Positions 1 through 9,473 of a stretch of 64,000 nucleotides of DNA are shown piece after piece; the first letter of the stretch is position 1, and the number at the start of each line of letters is the position of its first letter. The stretch spans positions 1,612,001 to 1,676,000 of the forward strand of contig NC_014306.1 in the NCBI RefSeq assembly GCF_000196615.1. The letters are read 5' to 3'. The translations under genes were made by a program, and so were the position numbers. Under the pieces are notes generated by a model. That model searched no databases. It was not told where the DNA came from and saw only the letters and a program-made list of their open reading frames with translations. This DNA comes from Erwinia billingiae Eb661 (GTDB lineage Bacteria; Pseudomonadota; Gammaproteobacteria; Enterobacterales; Enterobacteriaceae).

Positions 1-1
1 G

Positions 2-880
2 CGTTATGACTTCCCCGCGCTGATCGCCAGCTTTCCTCCGCTGGCAGACTTTGTGGCCGTTAACCAACACGGTGATGAATCGGTGAACTTTGCCGATCCG
101 GCGGCGGTGCGTACCCTGAATCAGGCGCTCCTGCAGCACTTTTATCAGATCGCTAACTGGACCATCCCGGAAGGCTTCCTTTGCCCACCGGTGCCGGGCC
201 GCGCTGACTATGTTCACCATCTTGCCGACCTTTTGGCGGAAGATAATAAGCGTTCTGTGCCGCGCGACATCACCGTACTGGATATCGGCTGTGGCGCAAA
301 CTGCATCTATCCACTGATCGGTTTCCGCGAATACGGCTGGCGCTTCACCGGTAGCGAAGTTAATGAAGAAGCGATGAAGGCCGCAAACGCCATTATTGCC
401 GCTAACCCAGACCTCAACCGCGGCGTTCGCCTGCGTCGTCAGAAAGACAGCAGCCTGATGTTCAGCGGCATCATCCACAAAAACGAATTCTTCCATGCGG
501 TGATGTGTAATCCGCCGTTCCACGCCTCTGCCGGCGATGCCCAACAGGGTACCCAGCGTAAAGTGCGTAACCTTGGCTTGGCGAAAAACTCTCCGCTCAA
601 CTTCGGCGGCCAGCAGGATGAACTCTGGTGTGAAGGCGGCGAAAAAGGCTTTATCAGCCGCATGATCGCCGAAAGCGTTAACTTCTCCCGCCAGTGCGTC
701 TGGTTCACGTCTCTGGTATCCCGCAAAGAAAACCTGCCGGACATCTGGCGCGCACTGGAAGAGCACGAAGTCGTTGCCTACCGCACCATCGAAATGGCGC
801 AGGGGCAAAAACAGAGCCGCATCATCGCCTGGACCTTTATGGAAAAACCGGCGCGTGAACGTCAGATGGGCCGCGTTTAA
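2..880 (+). CDS. rlmF: 23S rRNA adenine(1618)-N6 methyltransferase RlmF (5' end cut off)
   Basis: RlmF methylates N6 of A1618 in 23S rRNA. The reading frame is open from base 2, so the start lies outside the window. The first visible residues ([17 protein letters not shown]) align with the known N-terminal part of E. coli RlmF, so the in-frame GTG at 53 is internal and not a start. The S-adenosylmethionine motif is visible ([16 protein letters not shown]), as is the NPPF catalytic motif of N6-adenine methyltransferases (MCNPPFHA). The stop TAA at 878-880 overlaps the stop of convergent ybiO by two bases. About 292 residues are present. Identity is secure from sequence and position next to ybiO. 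Confidence 0.95.
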   Translation, partial: RYDFPALIASFPPLADFVAVNQHGDESVNFADPAAVRTLNQALLQHFYQIANWTIPEGFLCPPVPGRADYVHHLADLLAEDNKRSVPRDITVLDIGCGANCIYPLIGFREYGWRFTGSEVNEEAMKAANAIIAANPDLNRGVRLRRQKDSSLMFSGIIHKNEFFHAVMCNPPFHASAGDAQQGTQRKVRNLGLAKNSPLNFGGQQDELWCEGGEKGFISRMIAESVNFSRQCVWFTSLVSRKENLPDIWRALEEHEVVAYRTIEMAQGQKQSRIIAWTFMEKPARERQMGRV

Positions 881-3144
881 TCCGGCGCAGGTAACGACTG
901 GACGCTGGCGGCACCGTCAATCTCGCTACCGGTCTGCATCACCTGCACGGTCTGATGCGGCGCTCTGATACCGGCCGCATCAAAATGTTTCTTCACCATG
1001 TTGTCCAGCGCGAAGCGAACCGTCCACTGCTTCAGCGGCTGCGTGGTGAAAGACACCCGCACCGTAAAGCCCTGATTGGTCAGCCCAACCAGCCCGGCAA
1101 AGGACGGCTCGCCAATCACCATCCCGCGAATATCCGTATCCTGCATCAACTCCTCAACGGCCGCCTGTAAAATGCTGTTCACCCGCTCGCTGTCCTCCCG
1201 CCGATCGACATCGTAATTCGCCACGAACGAGCCAATGCCACGCACAAAGTTGGCGAAGGTGGTGATCGAAGACCAGGGAATGATGTGATACGCACCGGTA
1301 TCCTGCCGCACGCCGACCGAACGAATCGACATCCGCTCTACGGTGCCGGTGATCGCGCCGATAGTCACCAAATCCCCGGTATTCATGCCGTTCTCAAACT
1401 GGATGAAAATCCCGGTGATAATATCTTTCACCAGCGTCTGCGAACCAAAAGAGACCGCCAGACCTAACGCTCCGGCACCCGCCAATAATGGCGCAATGTT
1501 TACACCAATTTCTGACAACAGGATCATGATGGTAATGGTGCTGATCACCACCGCCAGTGCATTGCGGAACAGGGTCAACAGCGTGCGTGTTCGGGCGCTG
1601 GGCATCGGGCGACCGTGGGAATCGGACGCCAGACGGCTCTCAATCAGACTCGCCAGCAGCGTCCAGCCGACGGCGGAGAAGAACAGGATCATCACGATGC
1701 GGATAATCACATCCACCAGCTTCACGCCCGCGCCGACCGTCAGCCAGTGCCAGAGATCAAACAGATTCCACGCGTTCAGCAACAGCAAACTCACGGCGAA
1801 CACCGTCAGCGTGCGCGCCAGCTTTAACATCACCGAAATCCAGCCGTTCACCCGCTGCTGTAACTCGGGATAGTTGCGCCGTAAGTCAGGCGACAGAATG
1901 ATGGTTTTGGAAATCCAGCGGGTCAGGATGCCCGACACCAGTGCGCCGATGCCGATAATCGCCAGCGAACGCACCGTTGCGGACATCATAAACTTCAGGC
2001 TGTCGCCGGGATTGAACATCGAAAACAGGAACAGGGCGATAAAATAGGCGCTGGCCAGCCAGTGCCAGACCAGCGCAAACGCGCGGATAAACAGCGAGAA
2101 GAACGACAGGGAACGGTCGGCAAGATTCACCAACTCGCGCTGAATATTGCGACGGTTGTGGAAAATCAGATACAACGCCCAGACGGTAATCAGCCCCATC
2201 ACAATCACGTTAACCAGCGCGGCCACCTGGACATTGACCTGATTGGAAACAATCGGCACCACCACTAGCAAACCATAGCCAATCAGTCCGCTCAACCAGC
2301 TCAGGCGCGTGTTCCAGTACGCGGCGCGGTCATCAGCCAGATGGAAGAAACGCAGCTGAGGATAGCGTGGACAGAACATCAGCCGCAGGATCGCCTTAAA
2401 GAATTCAATCAGCGCAAAGGCATTCAGGAACAACCCTTGCTGATAGGCAATGGTGCGGTTGCCGGCATTCAGCGCGTCACTGAGGATTTGCCCGACAAAC
2501 AGCGCGATACCCAACAACAGCAGATCGATAATAAACGCGCCAAGGATCATGCCGGGCAGATGCAGCCAGTTGGTGCGGTCGCTGTTTTTCACCCGTCCCC
2601 ATTGCCCCATCCGGCGGTAAACCGGCGTCATTGCCCAACCGATCAGCCAGTAAAAGGCGAACAGCGCTACGGCCAGCATCGAAAAGTGGCTCAGGGCGGT
2701 GAAGAACGTGTGCTGATTAAAGGGTTTGTGCGGGGCATCGGCAATATTGCGTTGCAGCGTTTCGACTTTGGTCAGGAACTCCCCGCCAAAGTGGCGGCTG
2801 ACGTCGGTAACGCTCTCCAGCACCGTTTTATCATCATCCACTGCAGGTGGTGTCAGTACCGGTTCCGGCGCGCTGGCAGGCGTCTCTGAGGCGCTTCTGA
2901 GCTGGTCAATCAGCGCCTGACGCGACCGATCGTTCTGCAGGATGTTGGCTAACGCGGCATAGGCGGCCTTTTGCTCGGCAGGGTCAGGTTGATCCTGCTG
3001 GCTGGTCGCGCTGTGTTGCTGGGTTTGCGAAGCCGCCACGGCAGCGGCGGGAAGCGACACGGCGTGCGTCGGTGCGGTAAACAGTGTTACGACAAAAAAA
3101 AGCCACCTGAAGGCATAGCGCCAGGGTGGAGAGGGTACCCACAT
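877..3144 (-). CDS. ybiO: Moderate-conductance mechanosensitive channel YbiO
   Basis: A 755-residue inner membrane protein of the MscS superfamily (large MscK/YbiO type) that opens under membrane tension to release solutes during osmotic downshock. A signal peptide at the N terminus (hydrophobic to about residue 29) is followed by a Gln/Ala/Pro-rich periplasmic part, many membrane segments from about residue 155, and the C-terminal MscS core with the Gly/Ala-rich pore helix ([18 protein letters not shown]). I chose the ATG at 3144 because GGAG sits six bases before it. A TTG four codons upstream has no such site. The C-terminal tail after about residue 740 is variable. It converges on rlmF with overlapping stop codons, so the two genes share no room for a terminator. 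Confidence 0.92.
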   Translation of the reverse strand: MWVPSPPWRYAFRWLFFVVTLFTAPTHAVSLPAAAVAASQTQQHSATSQQDQPDPAEQKAAYAALANILQNDRSRQALIDQLRSASETPASAPEPVLTPPAVDDDKTVLESVTDVSRHFGGEFLTKVETLQRNIADAPHKPFNQHTFFTALSHFSMLAVALFAFYWLIGWAMTPVYRRMGQWGRVKNSDRTNWLHLPGMILGAFIIDLLLLGIALFVGQILSDALNAGNRTIAYQQGLFLNAFALIEFFKAILRLMFCPRYPQLRFFHLADDRAAYWNTRLSWLSGLIGYGLLVVVPIVSNQVNVQVAALVNVIVMGLITVWALYLIFHNRRNIQRELVNLADRSLSFFSLFIRAFALVWHWLASAYFIALFLFSMFNPGDSLKFMMSATVRSLAIIGIGALVSGILTRWISKTIILSPDLRRNYPELQQRVNGWISVMLKLARTLTVFAVSLLLLNAWNLFDLWHWLTVGAGVKLVDVIIRIVMILFFSAVGWTLLASLIESRLASDSHGRPMPSARTRTLLTLFRNALAVVISTITIMILLSEIGVNIAPLLAGAGALGLAVSFGSQTLVKDIITGIFIQFENGMNTGDLVTIGAITGTVERMSIRSVGVRQDTGAYHIIPWSSITTFANFVRGIGSFVANYDVDRREDSERVNSILQAAVEELMQDTDIRGMVIGEPSFAGLVGLTNQGFTVRVSFTTQPLKQWTVRFALDNMVKKHFDAAGIRAPHQTVQVMQTGSEIDGAASVQSLPAPD

Positions 3145-3243
3145 CGTGTTCTCCAAGTGCGGCGCGAGAAAGCATCAGCCAGAAAGTATAGTCGGCTCAG
3201 CGTCAGCAAAAGGTAAAGAGGGCACGTTAAGATAAGGTGGGTG

Positions 3244-3270
3244 AAAAACAGGGCGAACCGATGTTCGCCC
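3244..3270 (-). terminator. Terminator after glnQ
   Basis: A perfect 8-bp stem (3251-3258 with 3263-3270, loop of four bases) is followed on the minus strand by a T-rich run (TGTTTTTC). This is a standard intrinsic terminator for glnHPQ. Confidence 0.8.
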
Positions 3271-3277
3271 CGGGGGA

Positions 3278-4000
3278 TCAGGAAACGTGCTGCAGGAATT
3301 CGCGCAGACGGGCACTCGGCGGGTTGTCGATCAACTCATCCGGGTTGCCATCTTCCGCAATACGGCCTTTATCGATAAAGATCAGACGCGAGGCGACCTT
3401 CTTGGCAAAGCCCACTTCGTGGGTGACGATCACCATGGTCATGCCTTCTTCCGCCAGATCCTGCATCACTTTCAACACTTCATGACGCAATTCCGGGTCC
3501 AGCGCCGAGGTCGGCTCATCAAACAGCATCATTTTTGGCTTCACCGCCAGCGCACGGGCAATCGCCACGCGCTGCTGCTGTCCACCGGACAACTCAGACG
3601 GGAAGTGATGGGCACGTTCGGCCAGGCCAACTTTGCCCAGCAGCTCTTTCGCCAGACGATGCGCCTCGGCTTTTTTAGTGCCGCGCACGCGGATGGGGCC
3701 AAACGCCACGTTATCCAGCGCGTTCATCTGCGGGAACAGGTGGAACTGCTGGAACACCATGCCGGCTTCCTGACGGATCAGGCGCTCGTCGACTTTCGGG
3801 TCGTTAACCTTCAAACCATCAACAATCAGCTCGCCGCTGGTGATCTCTTCCAGCTTGTTGATGCAGCGCAGCAGAGTAGATTTACCGGATCCGGACGGGC
3901 CGATAATCACCACCACTTCGCCCTGCTGAATGGTCAGGTCGATGTTGTGCAGCACCTGGGTTTCGCCAAAATGCTTGGAGACGTTTTTAAATTCAATCAC
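3278..4000 (-). CDS. glnQ: Glutamine ABC transporter ATP-binding protein GlnQ
   Basis: The ATPase of the glutamine importer GlnHPQ, working on the cytoplasmic face with a GlnP dimer. It is 240 residues, the same as in E. coli. Walker A (GPSGSGKST) is at residues 34-42, the signature LSGGQQQ at about 137-143, and Walker B ends in FDEPTSALD. This is the polar-amino-acid-uptake subgroup of ABC proteins. Its start overlaps the end of glnP by four bases (ATGA), so the two are translationally coupled. It is the last gene of the operon. Confidence 0.96.
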   Translation of the reverse strand: MIEFKNVSKHFGETQVLHNIDLTIQQGEVVVIIGPSGSGKSTLLRCINKLEEITSGELIVDGLKVNDPKVDERLIRQEAGMVFQQFHLFPQMNALDNVAFGPIRVRGTKKAEAHRLAKELLGKVGLAERAHHFPSELSGGQQQRVAIARALAVKPKMMLFDEPTSALDPELRHEVLKVMQDLAEEGMTMVIVTHEVGFAKKVASRLIFIDKGRIAEDGNPDELIDNPPSARLREFLQHVS

Positions 4001-4656
4001 AGGATTTTCATCCTTTTCTCAATGCGACGCAGAATGAAGCTCAGCATCAGGGTAATAAACAGATAGATAACGGCCACGGCGCTCCAGATTTCCAGCGCAC
4101 GGAAGTTTCCGGCAATAATTTCCTGTCCCTGACGGGTCAGTTCCGCCACGCCAATCACAATAAACAGCGAGGTGTCTTTGATGCTGACAATCCACTGGTT
4201 ACCCAGCGGCGGTAACATACGACGCAGCGCTAACGGCATAATCACGTAGCGCAGCGTTTCGCGACGGGACAGGCCCAGCGCCAGACCCGCTTCACGGAAA
4301 CCGTTATGGATAGACAGCACCGCACCGCGCGTAATCTCAGCGATATAGGCGCCGGAGTTGATCATGATGGTGACCACAGCTGCACTGAGCGGGTCAATGC
4401 GCAGGTCGGTGAAGGCCATTGGCAGGGCAAAATAGATGAACATCACCTGCACGACAATTGGCGTACCGCGGATCAGTTCAATAAATACCAGTGCGATATT
4501 GCGGGATATCCAGCCGCCATAAGCACGGGCAAAGCCGGCTACCAGGCCAATTATCAGACCGCCGACTAAACCGAGGACCGAAATCCACAGCGTCAGTCGG
4601 GCGCCTTCAAGCAGGGCCGGAATCGAGGGCCAGATAGCGCTCCAGTCAAACTGCAT
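3997..4656 (-). CDS. glnP: Glutamine ABC transporter permease GlnP
   Basis: Inner membrane permease of the glutamine importer, 219 residues, with about five membrane segments typical of the HisMQ/GlnP family. The EAA loop that contacts GlnQ reads [20 protein letters not shown] at about residues 120-140. It lies between glnH (with an 88-base gap holding a terminator-like hairpin) and glnQ (four-base overlap). A single permease gene implies a homodimeric channel, as known for GlnP. Confidence 0.95.
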   Translation of the reverse strand: MQFDWSAIWPSIPALLEGARLTLWISVLGLVGGLIIGLVAGFARAYGGWISRNIALVFIELIRGTPIVVQVMFIYFALPMAFTDLRIDPLSAAVVTIMINSGAYIAEITRGAVLSIHNGFREAGLALGLSRRETLRYVIMPLALRRMLPPLGNQWIVSIKDTSLFIVIGVAELTRQGQEIIAGNFRALEIWSAVAVIYLFITLMLSFILRRIEKRMKIL

Positions 4657-4698
4657 GCTTTATTTCTCCGGATCAAAAAACATATTCTGGTGGTGGTG

Positions 4699-4724
4699 AA
4701 AAAACGCAGGCCTGAGCCTGCGTT
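4699..4724 (-). terminator. Intra-operon terminator/attenuator between glnH and glnP
   Basis: A 9-bp perfect stem (4703-4711 with 4716-4724, loop CTGA) is followed on the minus strand by six Ts. It sits right after the glnH stop. Partial termination here would raise glnH mRNA over glnPQ mRNA, which fits the need for excess binding protein. Confidence 0.75.
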
Positions 4725-4744
4725 AAAGACTGCAAAAAATTGAA

Positions 4745-5491
4745 TTATTTAGGCTCGCTGCCGAACCATTTTTTATACAGCGTGTTGTAGGTACCGTTCT
4801 CGCGCAGGACTTTCAGTGCGCCATTCACTTTTTCACGCAGCTCGTCGCTGCCTTTCGGGAAGGCGATGCCGTACTGCTGAGCGGAGATCGACTCGCCTAC
4901 CGCTTTGAACTGGCCTTTGCCGGCGGTGTTGATGAAGTACAGGATGTTTGGCGTGTCGTGCAACACGGCGTCAGCACGGTTGGTGCCCAGCTCCATGTAG
5001 GCGTTGTCGATGTTCGGGAACTGGTGCAGTTCTTTGGATTTGATGTGCTCTTTGGCGTAATCCACCGAACCGGTGCCGCTCTTCACTGCCACCACTTTAC
5101 CGTCGAGGTCGGCAATGCTTTTGATCTTATCGTTGTTGGCTTTCACCATCACCAGCAGGCCGCTTTTGTAGTAGCCATCGGAGAATTCAATCGCCTTTTC
5201 GCGTTCCGGGGTAATGGTGATACCGGCCAGCGCCAGATCGATATTACGGGTCTGCAGCGCAGGGATAATGCCGCTGAAGTCCATTGGCTTCAGGGTGTAT
5301 TCGATGTTCAGCTGTTTGGCGATAGCGGCCCACAGATCTACATCAAAGCCAACGTATTCGTTGCCCTGTTTAAATTCGAAAGGAACGAAGGCGGTGTCAG
5401 TTGCGACAACCAATTTCTTTTCTGCGGCGGTAGAAGAGACGGCAAACGCCAACGTCAGCGCAGCCAGGGAAAACTTAACAATCGACTTCAT
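4745..5491 (-). CDS. glnH: Periplasmic glutamine-binding protein GlnH
   Basis: The soluble receptor that delivers L-glutamine to GlnPQ. It is 248 residues, equal to E. coli GlnH. It has a signal peptide ending near residue 23 (VSSTAA before EKK) and the type 3 solute-binding fold, with the family pattern [21 protein letters not shown] at the start of the mature chain. An in-frame ATG exists 28 codons upstream, but AAGGA lies just before the ATG at 5491 and the signal peptide begins there, so this is the start. The upstream region carries NtrC-like sites and a sigma-54-like promoter. Confidence 0.96.
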   Translation of the reverse strand: MKSIVKFSLAALTLAFAVSSTAAEKKLVVATDTAFVPFEFKQGNEYVGFDVDLWAAIAKQLNIEYTLKPMDFSGIIPALQTRNIDLALAGITITPEREKAIEFSDGYYKSGLLVMVKANNDKIKSIADLDGKVVAVKSGTGSVDYAKEHIKSKELHQFPNIDNAYMELGTNRADAVLHDTPNILYFINTAGKGQFKAVGESISAQQYGIAFPKGSDELREKVNGALKVLRENGTYNTLYKKWFGSEPK

Positions 5492-5550
5492 CTTTTTATC
5501 CTTTTTGCCGTCAGGCAAGGTCTTTGCCTGATTGAGTGCCAGCAGCCATA

Positions 5551-5568
5551 TGAAAATATTATGCCAAC
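5551..5568 (-). promoter_or_regulatory. Candidate sigma-54 promoter of glnHPQ
   Basis: On the minus strand the sequence reads TTGGCAT, then ATTTTCA, with GG and the -12 dinucleotide ten bases apart as sigma-54 needs. The -12 element is TTTC where TTGC is the consensus, so the match is imperfect. It lies 60 bases before the glnH start and 70-135 bases downstream of three NtrC-like sites, which is the expected arrangement. A sigma-54 promoter is known for E. coli glnH. The exact position here is inferred. Confidence 0.55.
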
Positions 5569-5638
5569 TTTTCAAAATATATTGAAAACAGCACGTTGAG
5601 TCAATTTAAGCCGGGCTGGAAAGCAGGGAAATCCACGA

Positions 5639-5687
5639 TGCATCATTATGGTGCGCCACTTTGGTGCAGTGTAACCATTATGGTGCA
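5639..5687. promoter_or_regulatory. Cluster of three NtrC-like sites upstream of glnH
   Basis: Three tandem elements resemble the NtrC (NRI) consensus TGCAC-N-TGGTGCA: 5639-5654 (TGCATCATTATGGTGC), 5652-5668 (TGCGCCACTTTGGTGCA) and 5671-5687 (GTAACCATTATGGTGCA). All share the right half TGGTGC; the middle one is the best full palindrome. Position between glnH and ybiI suggests nitrogen control of glnHPQ. Confidence 0.7.
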
Positions 5688-5788
5688 GGGTTTCTTTTAA
5701 CAAACTGAGGGATAAAAACAACTGATAGTGAAGGAGGAAATTGAATAAGTGTTAACGAAGTCTTGTTTAGCTGTGAAAAGCGTGGGGA

Positions 5789-6052
5789 CTAGCGCAACTG
5801 GCTGTCTTTACTGCCACGGCGATTATACAGCGATGCCGCCTGCTGGTTGTCGCGCTGCTGCTGACACTGTACGCAATATTGCACGCCGGGCAGGGCCAGT
5901 CGGCGAGCTTCGGGGATTGGCTCACCGCAATGTTCACAATATTCCGCGCTGACACCGTGATGGATAGCCCGTCGCGCGCGCGATACGGCATCATCAATGG
6001 TGGAATCGATCTGTTCCTGAACGGCATCGTCACGTGCCCATCCACTTGCCAT
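5789..6052 (-). CDS. ybiI: DksA/TraR-type zinc-finger protein YbiI
   Basis: A small protein of 87 residues in the DksA/TraR C4 zinc-finger family. The four likely zinc ligands are C39, C42, C60 and C63 (CEHC and CVQC), and the C terminus RRGSKDSQLR is as in E. coli YbiI. The start at 6052 (MASGW) is preceded by GGAGG at good spacing; an upstream extension lacks homology. Unlike DksA it has no long coiled coil and its function is not established. In E. coli this gene sits beside ybiX; here it lies between glnH and dps. Confidence 0.88.
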   Translation of the reverse strand: MASGWARDDAVQEQIDSTIDDAVSRARRAIHHGVSAEYCEHCGEPIPEARRLALPGVQYCVQCQQQRDNQQAASLYNRRGSKDSQLR

Positions 6053-6068
6053 ACTGACCTCCAGATGC

Positions 6069-6099
6069 AAAAGAGCAGATGGAAAACGCCATCTGCTCT
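6069..6099 (-). terminator. Terminator after dps
   Basis: A perfect 10-bp stem (6073-6082 with 6089-6098) is followed on the minus strand by TTTTG. It lies between dps and ybiI and would end dps transcripts. Confidence 0.8.
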
Positions 6100-6140
6100 G
6101 TAATCGCTCTATCAAGCCGCGCTAAACGCGGCGACCGACA

Positions 6141-6644
6141 TTATTCGATATTGGATTCGATGAACCACAGGAATTTATCCAGATCGCGGGATGCCGCGGT
6201 AAAGATATCTGCTGTGTCTTCATCTTCTACTTCAGAGATTGCCTTGCGGGTATCATTTGCAACGACGGCATAACGTTCTGCCAGCGCTTTAAGATGATCC
6301 TGCACGCTGTGGATATTGAGCGGGTAACTTTTCAGCGGTGTTCTGTCGTTAACAATCTGGGTGGTGCCCAGTGCCACGCCACCTAACTGCACAACACGTT
6401 CTGCAATCGTATCCTGATGGTCGGTAATCGCGGTACGGAAACCGTCGAGCATCTCATGCACACCGATAAAGTTTGCCCCGCGCATATTCCAGTGCGCCTG
6501 CTTGGTGATCAGGGACAAATCAATGAATTCCGTAACTATGCGATTAAGCACCTCGATGGTGGCTTTTTTCTCGTCGTCGGCCACGTTGTTGCGGGTGTAA
6601 ATCAGATCAGGAGATTTTGCTTTAACCAGTTTAGCGGTACTCAT
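6141..6644 (-). CDS. dps: DNA-binding ferritin-like protein Dps
   Basis: Forms a 12-subunit shell that binds DNA and oxidises and stores iron, protecting DNA in stationary phase and oxidative stress. It is 167 residues, as in E. coli. The Lys-rich N terminus ([10 protein letters not shown]) used for DNA binding is present, as are the inter-subunit ferroxidase residues (His in [10 protein letters not shown], then Asp and Glu in DHQDTIAE). Two adjacent ATG codons exist; I chose the second (6644), which matches the E. coli N terminus and sits eight bases after GAGGA. Confidence 0.97.
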   Translation of the reverse strand: MSTAKLVKAKSPDLIYTRNNVADDEKKATIEVLNRIVTEFIDLSLITKQAHWNMRGANFIGVHEMLDGFRTAITDHQDTIAERVVQLGGVALGTTQIVNDRTPLKSYPLNIHSVQDHLKALAERYAVVANDTRKAISEVEDEDTADIFTAASRDLDKFLWFIESNIE

Positions 6645-6685
6645 CATTAATATCCTCTTAATTGTGGTTGTCCTAATTAAGTACG

Positions 6686-6720
6686 AGATTAAGTATAGCA
6701 GCGGTTTTTAACTCTGCCGG
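6686..6720 (-). promoter_or_regulatory. Probable dps promoter
   Basis: The minus strand shows TGCTATACTTAATC, an extended -10 (TATACT at 6697-6692) with no good -35. This resembles the E. coli dps promoter, which sigma-70 with OxyR and IHF, or sigma-S, can use. About 45 bases separate it from the start codon. Confidence 0.55.
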
Positions 6721-6984
6721 AAAGTTACTGCCTATTAGTTGTATAGAGCAGGCCTTTCACGTCCAGGCGGTTGGATATTAAACGAATTCAGACAAATAAA
6801 ATGCGAGTGATAAATATTCTCACTCAAGGTTGTTTTTATAAGGTGCTAATTTATAGGGCTTTTAAGGGTGTTATTAAACCCCAGTCAACTCGCGCGTTAT
6901 TTTTAATGAATAACCCTTGCAGGATATTTCTGCCCGTTGAATCAACACGATGGTCCGCTATTAATAACCGTCGTGTTACATGAT

Positions 6985-7016
6985 GATTAAAATCCTTACC
7001 CCACTGCAGGGGCAAG
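6985..7016 (-). terminator. Probable terminator after rhtA
   Basis: An 8-bp stem with one G-U pair (6995-7002 with 7009-7016) lies 15 bases after the rhtA stop and is followed on the minus strand by GATTTTAAT. The U-run is weak. Confidence 0.55.
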
Positions 7017-7030
7017 AATTATCTGAAGTT

Positions 7031-7924
7031 TTATTCGCGGATCTCACTGACCGGATCTATTTTCTGCTTTGAAGAACGCATGGTTAGCGTTGAACCTGCG
7101 GAGGCCAGAATGATCGCCAGCAGGCCGAGCCACTGAACGAAATTGAGGATCTCGCCGAGGAACAGCATGCCTGACAGCGCAGCCATCGCCGGCTCGAGAC
7201 TCATCAAGGTGCCAAAGGTTTTAGCAGGTAAGCGCGTTAACGCCATCATTTCCAGCGAGTAGGGCAGTGCGCTGGACAGCACCGCAATCAGTAACGCGAC
7301 CGGGATCAGCGACAGGCTCCACAGCCCGGCGCTGGCAAACGCCAGGCCAACCGGCACATAGATCACCGAGGCGATCAGCGATCCCATCGCCACGGTCGCC
7401 GGACCATGCTCAGACCCTGCACGCTTACCGGCCAGGATATACACGGCCCAGAAGGCGCCGGCCACCACCGCCAGTAATGCCCCTTTCGGATCGACGCTTG
7501 AAATGTCCTGACCAATCGGCAGCAGGAAATACAACCCAAGTAACGCCAGCAACACCCAGACGAAATCCAGCGGTCTTCTTGAGCCGGCCAGCGCTAACGC
7601 CAGCGGACCGGTAAACTCCAGCGCCACCGCAATGCCCAACGGCACGGTGCGCAGCGCTAAATAGAAGGTGTAGTTCATGCCGCCCAGCGCTAGGCCATAC
7701 AGGAACAGCGGTAAAAACTGCTGCCGACTGAAGCGTAAACGCCAGGGTTTGAAGATAATGCAGAGGATGACGGTGCCCAGCCCCAGTCGCAAGGCGGTAA
7801 TGCCGGGCGCGCCAACCACAGGGAAAAGGGTTTTCGCCAGCGCCGCGCCGCCCTGAATAGAGGTCATGGCAATCAGCAGAACAACAACAGGGAGCCAGAG
7901 TGGAGATTTATCAGCAGAAGACAT
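7031..7924 (-). CDS. rhtA: Threonine/homoserine exporter RhtA
   Basis: An inner membrane exporter of the EamA/DMT family that expels threonine, homoserine and related amino acids. It is 297 residues with about ten hydrophobic segments arranged as two EamA repeats (roughly residues 10-140 and 150-280), ending in a charged cytoplasmic tail. Position between dps and ompX is the same as in E. coli, where RhtA has 295 residues. It is transcribed divergently from ompX. Confidence 0.93.
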   Translation of the reverse strand: MSSADKSPLWLPVVVLLIAMTSIQGGAALAKTLFPVVGAPGITALRLGLGTVILCIIFKPWRLRFSRQQFLPLFLYGLALGGMNYTFYLALRTVPLGIAVALEFTGPLALALAGSRRPLDFVWVLLALLGLYFLLPIGQDISSVDPKGALLAVVAGAFWAVYILAGKRAGSEHGPATVAMGSLIASVIYVPVGLAFASAGLWSLSLIPVALLIAVLSSALPYSLEMMALTRLPAKTFGTLMSLEPAMAALSGMLFLGEILNFVQWLGLLAIILASAGSTLTMRSSKQKIDPVSEIRE

Positions 7925-8289
7925 CCGTGAACCAACCTTATTCGTCCATCATTTTGGGAAAAAGTTCCGTTGAGTGTACTGGAAGGGGGCTAAAAACGGA
8001 TCTAAAGGCGGATAAAAAAGTCCAGAAACTGTCAAAAACAGGGCCGTTTCAGTAAAGAAACGTCAGATTTTAGTAAGAATAATCTGAGTGCACATTTTTT
8101 TACATTATGATGACAAGGTGAAGGGAACTCGATAATCATAAGAGAAAAGAATGACATACGAACCATCATTAACGTCCTGTTACACCAAACATTGTGTTGG
8201 ACAACAAAATCTAGGCAGAGTTTCTGGCTAAGTTTTGTTATATTTTCAGCGTTGTCAGGAGAATAAGTATTTTCACATTTGAGGTGGTT
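7925..8289. other. Divergent control region rhtA/ompX
   Basis: This 365-base stretch has no gene. Near ompX a -10-like TATATT (8239-8244) lies about 50 bases before the ompX start, but I see no convincing -35. The ompX leader is therefore likely short. Nothing else could be assigned. Confidence 0.5.
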
Positions 8290-8805
8290 ATGAAAAAAAT
8301 TGCATGTCTTTCCGCACTGGCTTGTGTACTGGCCGTTTCAGCTGGTTCAGCAATGGCACAAAGCACCGTTTCTGGCGGCTACGCTCAGAGCGACTACCAG
8401 GGCGTTGCTAACAAAGCAAACGGCTTCAACCTGAAATATCGTTACGAAAACGGCAGCGATCCACTGGGTTGGATCGGCTCTTTCACCTACACCGAAAAAG
8501 ATAACACTGACGCTGGCATCTATAACAAAGGCCAGTACTACGGTATCACTGGTGGTCCTGCTTACCGTCTGAACGACTGGGCAAGCATCTATGGTGTTGT
8601 AGGTATCGGCTACGGTAAATTCCAGCAGAACTCTACTACCAGCCGTGACAAATCTGATTCAAGCGACGTAGGTTTCTCCTACGGTGCTGGCATGCAGTTC
8701 AACCCAGGCATTCAGGATGTTGCCCTGGACGTTGGTTACGAGCAGAGCCGCATCCGTAACGTTGACGTTGGCACCTGGATTGCTGGCGTAGGTTACAGCT
8801 TCTAA
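8290..8805 (+). CDS. ompX: Outer membrane protein OmpX
   Basis: An eight-stranded beta-barrel of the Ail/Lom/OmpX family in the outer membrane, 171 residues as in E. coli. The signal peptide ends at AMA (residue 23) before QST. Alternating aromatic strands follow, and the chain ends in GYSF with the C-terminal Phe that the BAM machinery recognises. The ATG at 8290 follows GAGG; a GTG two codons upstream lies within the ribosome site and is not used. Extracellular loops are the variable parts. Confidence 0.96.
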   Translation: MKKIACLSALACVLAVSAGSAMAQSTVSGGYAQSDYQGVANKANGFNLKYRYENGSDPLGWIGSFTYTEKDNTDAGIYNKGQYYGITGGPAYRLNDWASIYGVVGIGYGKFQQNSTTSRDKSDSSDVGFSYGAGMQFNPGIQDVALDVGYEQSRIRNVDVGTWIAGVGYSF

Positions 8806-8842
8806 GTTGTCACCCTCAAGCCCAGCCTGGCTGGTGCTATAA

Positions 8843-8872
8843 AAAATCCGCCCTCAGTGGCGGATTTTTTTT
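8843..8872 (+). terminator. Terminator after ompX
   Basis: A perfect 9-bp stem (8844-8852 with 8859-8867) ends in a long T-run. This is a strong intrinsic terminator. Confidence 0.9.
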
Positions 8873-8995
8873 GTCTGTCTGCAGTAACTGACGCTTTTAA
8901 GCGAATATTTGTGCTTCTATGAGCTTAGTTTACAATGTGGCACCCGCTGCCGTTATGCGCTACCTGGGTATCCGAGAATAAGAAGAGGAAGCTGA

Positions 8996-9448
8996 ATGAG
9001 TCGTCGCGCCAAAAGTGCAGCGCCCGCGCCACTAAAAGATATCGAAGAGCATGTCGAAGGCTTCCGCCAGGTACGTGAAGCCCATCGTCGCGAGCTGATT
9101 GATGACTATGTTGAGCTGATTTCCGATTTAATCCGCCAGTATGGCGAAGCCCGTCAGGTGGATATGGCTGCCCGGCTGGGTGTGTCACAACCGACCGTGG
9201 CTAAGATGTTGAAAAGACTGGCCATTGGTGGGCTGGTTGAGCAAATTCCTTATCGTGGCGTGTTTCTGACGCCGGAAGGTGAGGCGTTAGCGGAAGAGAG
9301 CCGCAAACGGCACTATATTGTTGAAACCTTTTTACTGGCGTTAGGGATCAGTCCTGACACCGCGCGCCGTGATGCGGAAGGGCTGGAGCATCATGTCAGT
9401 GATGAAACACTGGCTATTTTCCAGAAGTTTTACGAAAGCCGTCAATAA
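8996..9448 (+). CDS. mntR: Manganese-dependent transcriptional regulator MntR
   Basis: A DtxR-family regulator of 150 residues that senses Mn(II) and represses manganese uptake. It has a winged helix near the N terminus, with the recognition helix in [12 protein letters not shown], and a dimerisation/metal domain with the ligand-rich stretch [11 protein letters not shown]. It is preceded by AGAGGAAG. E. coli has opgE and the small gene mntS between ompX and mntR; neither is visible here. The 3' end is 25 bases from ybiR, as in E. coli, so the two may be co-transcribed. Confidence 0.95.
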   Translation: MSRRAKSAAPAPLKDIEEHVEGFRQVREAHRRELIDDYVELISDLIRQYGEARQVDMAARLGVSQPTVAKMLKRLAIGGLVEQIPYRGVFLTPEGEALAEESRKRHYIVETFLLALGISPDTARRDAEGLEHHVSDETLAIFQKFYESRQ

Positions 9449-9473
9449 CCCGATCCCTTCTCAGTGAGTCCTT

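Larger units (their letters stand above)
6645..7030. other. Intergenic region between dps and rhtA
   Basis: This 386-base A+T-rich stretch holds the dps promoter at its left end and a probable rhtA terminator at its right end. The middle (about 6730-6980) contains no gene I can support; an open frame of 70 codons there has no ribosome site and no recognisable protein character. Confidence 0.6.

Noticed and set aside
2341..2889. 182-codon frame on the plus strand opposite ybiO
   Set aside because: It is antisense to a clear MscS-type gene, is rich in Gln/His/Arg as expected from a shadow frame, and has no ribosome site.
3287..4066. 259-codon frame on the plus strand opposite glnQ
   Set aside because: It mirrors the ABC ATPase gene in antisense; composition is that of a shadow frame with many His and Gln.
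6771..6983. 70-codon frame between dps and rhtA
   Set aside because: It has no ribosome site and no recognisable features, and the region is A+T-rich spacer.
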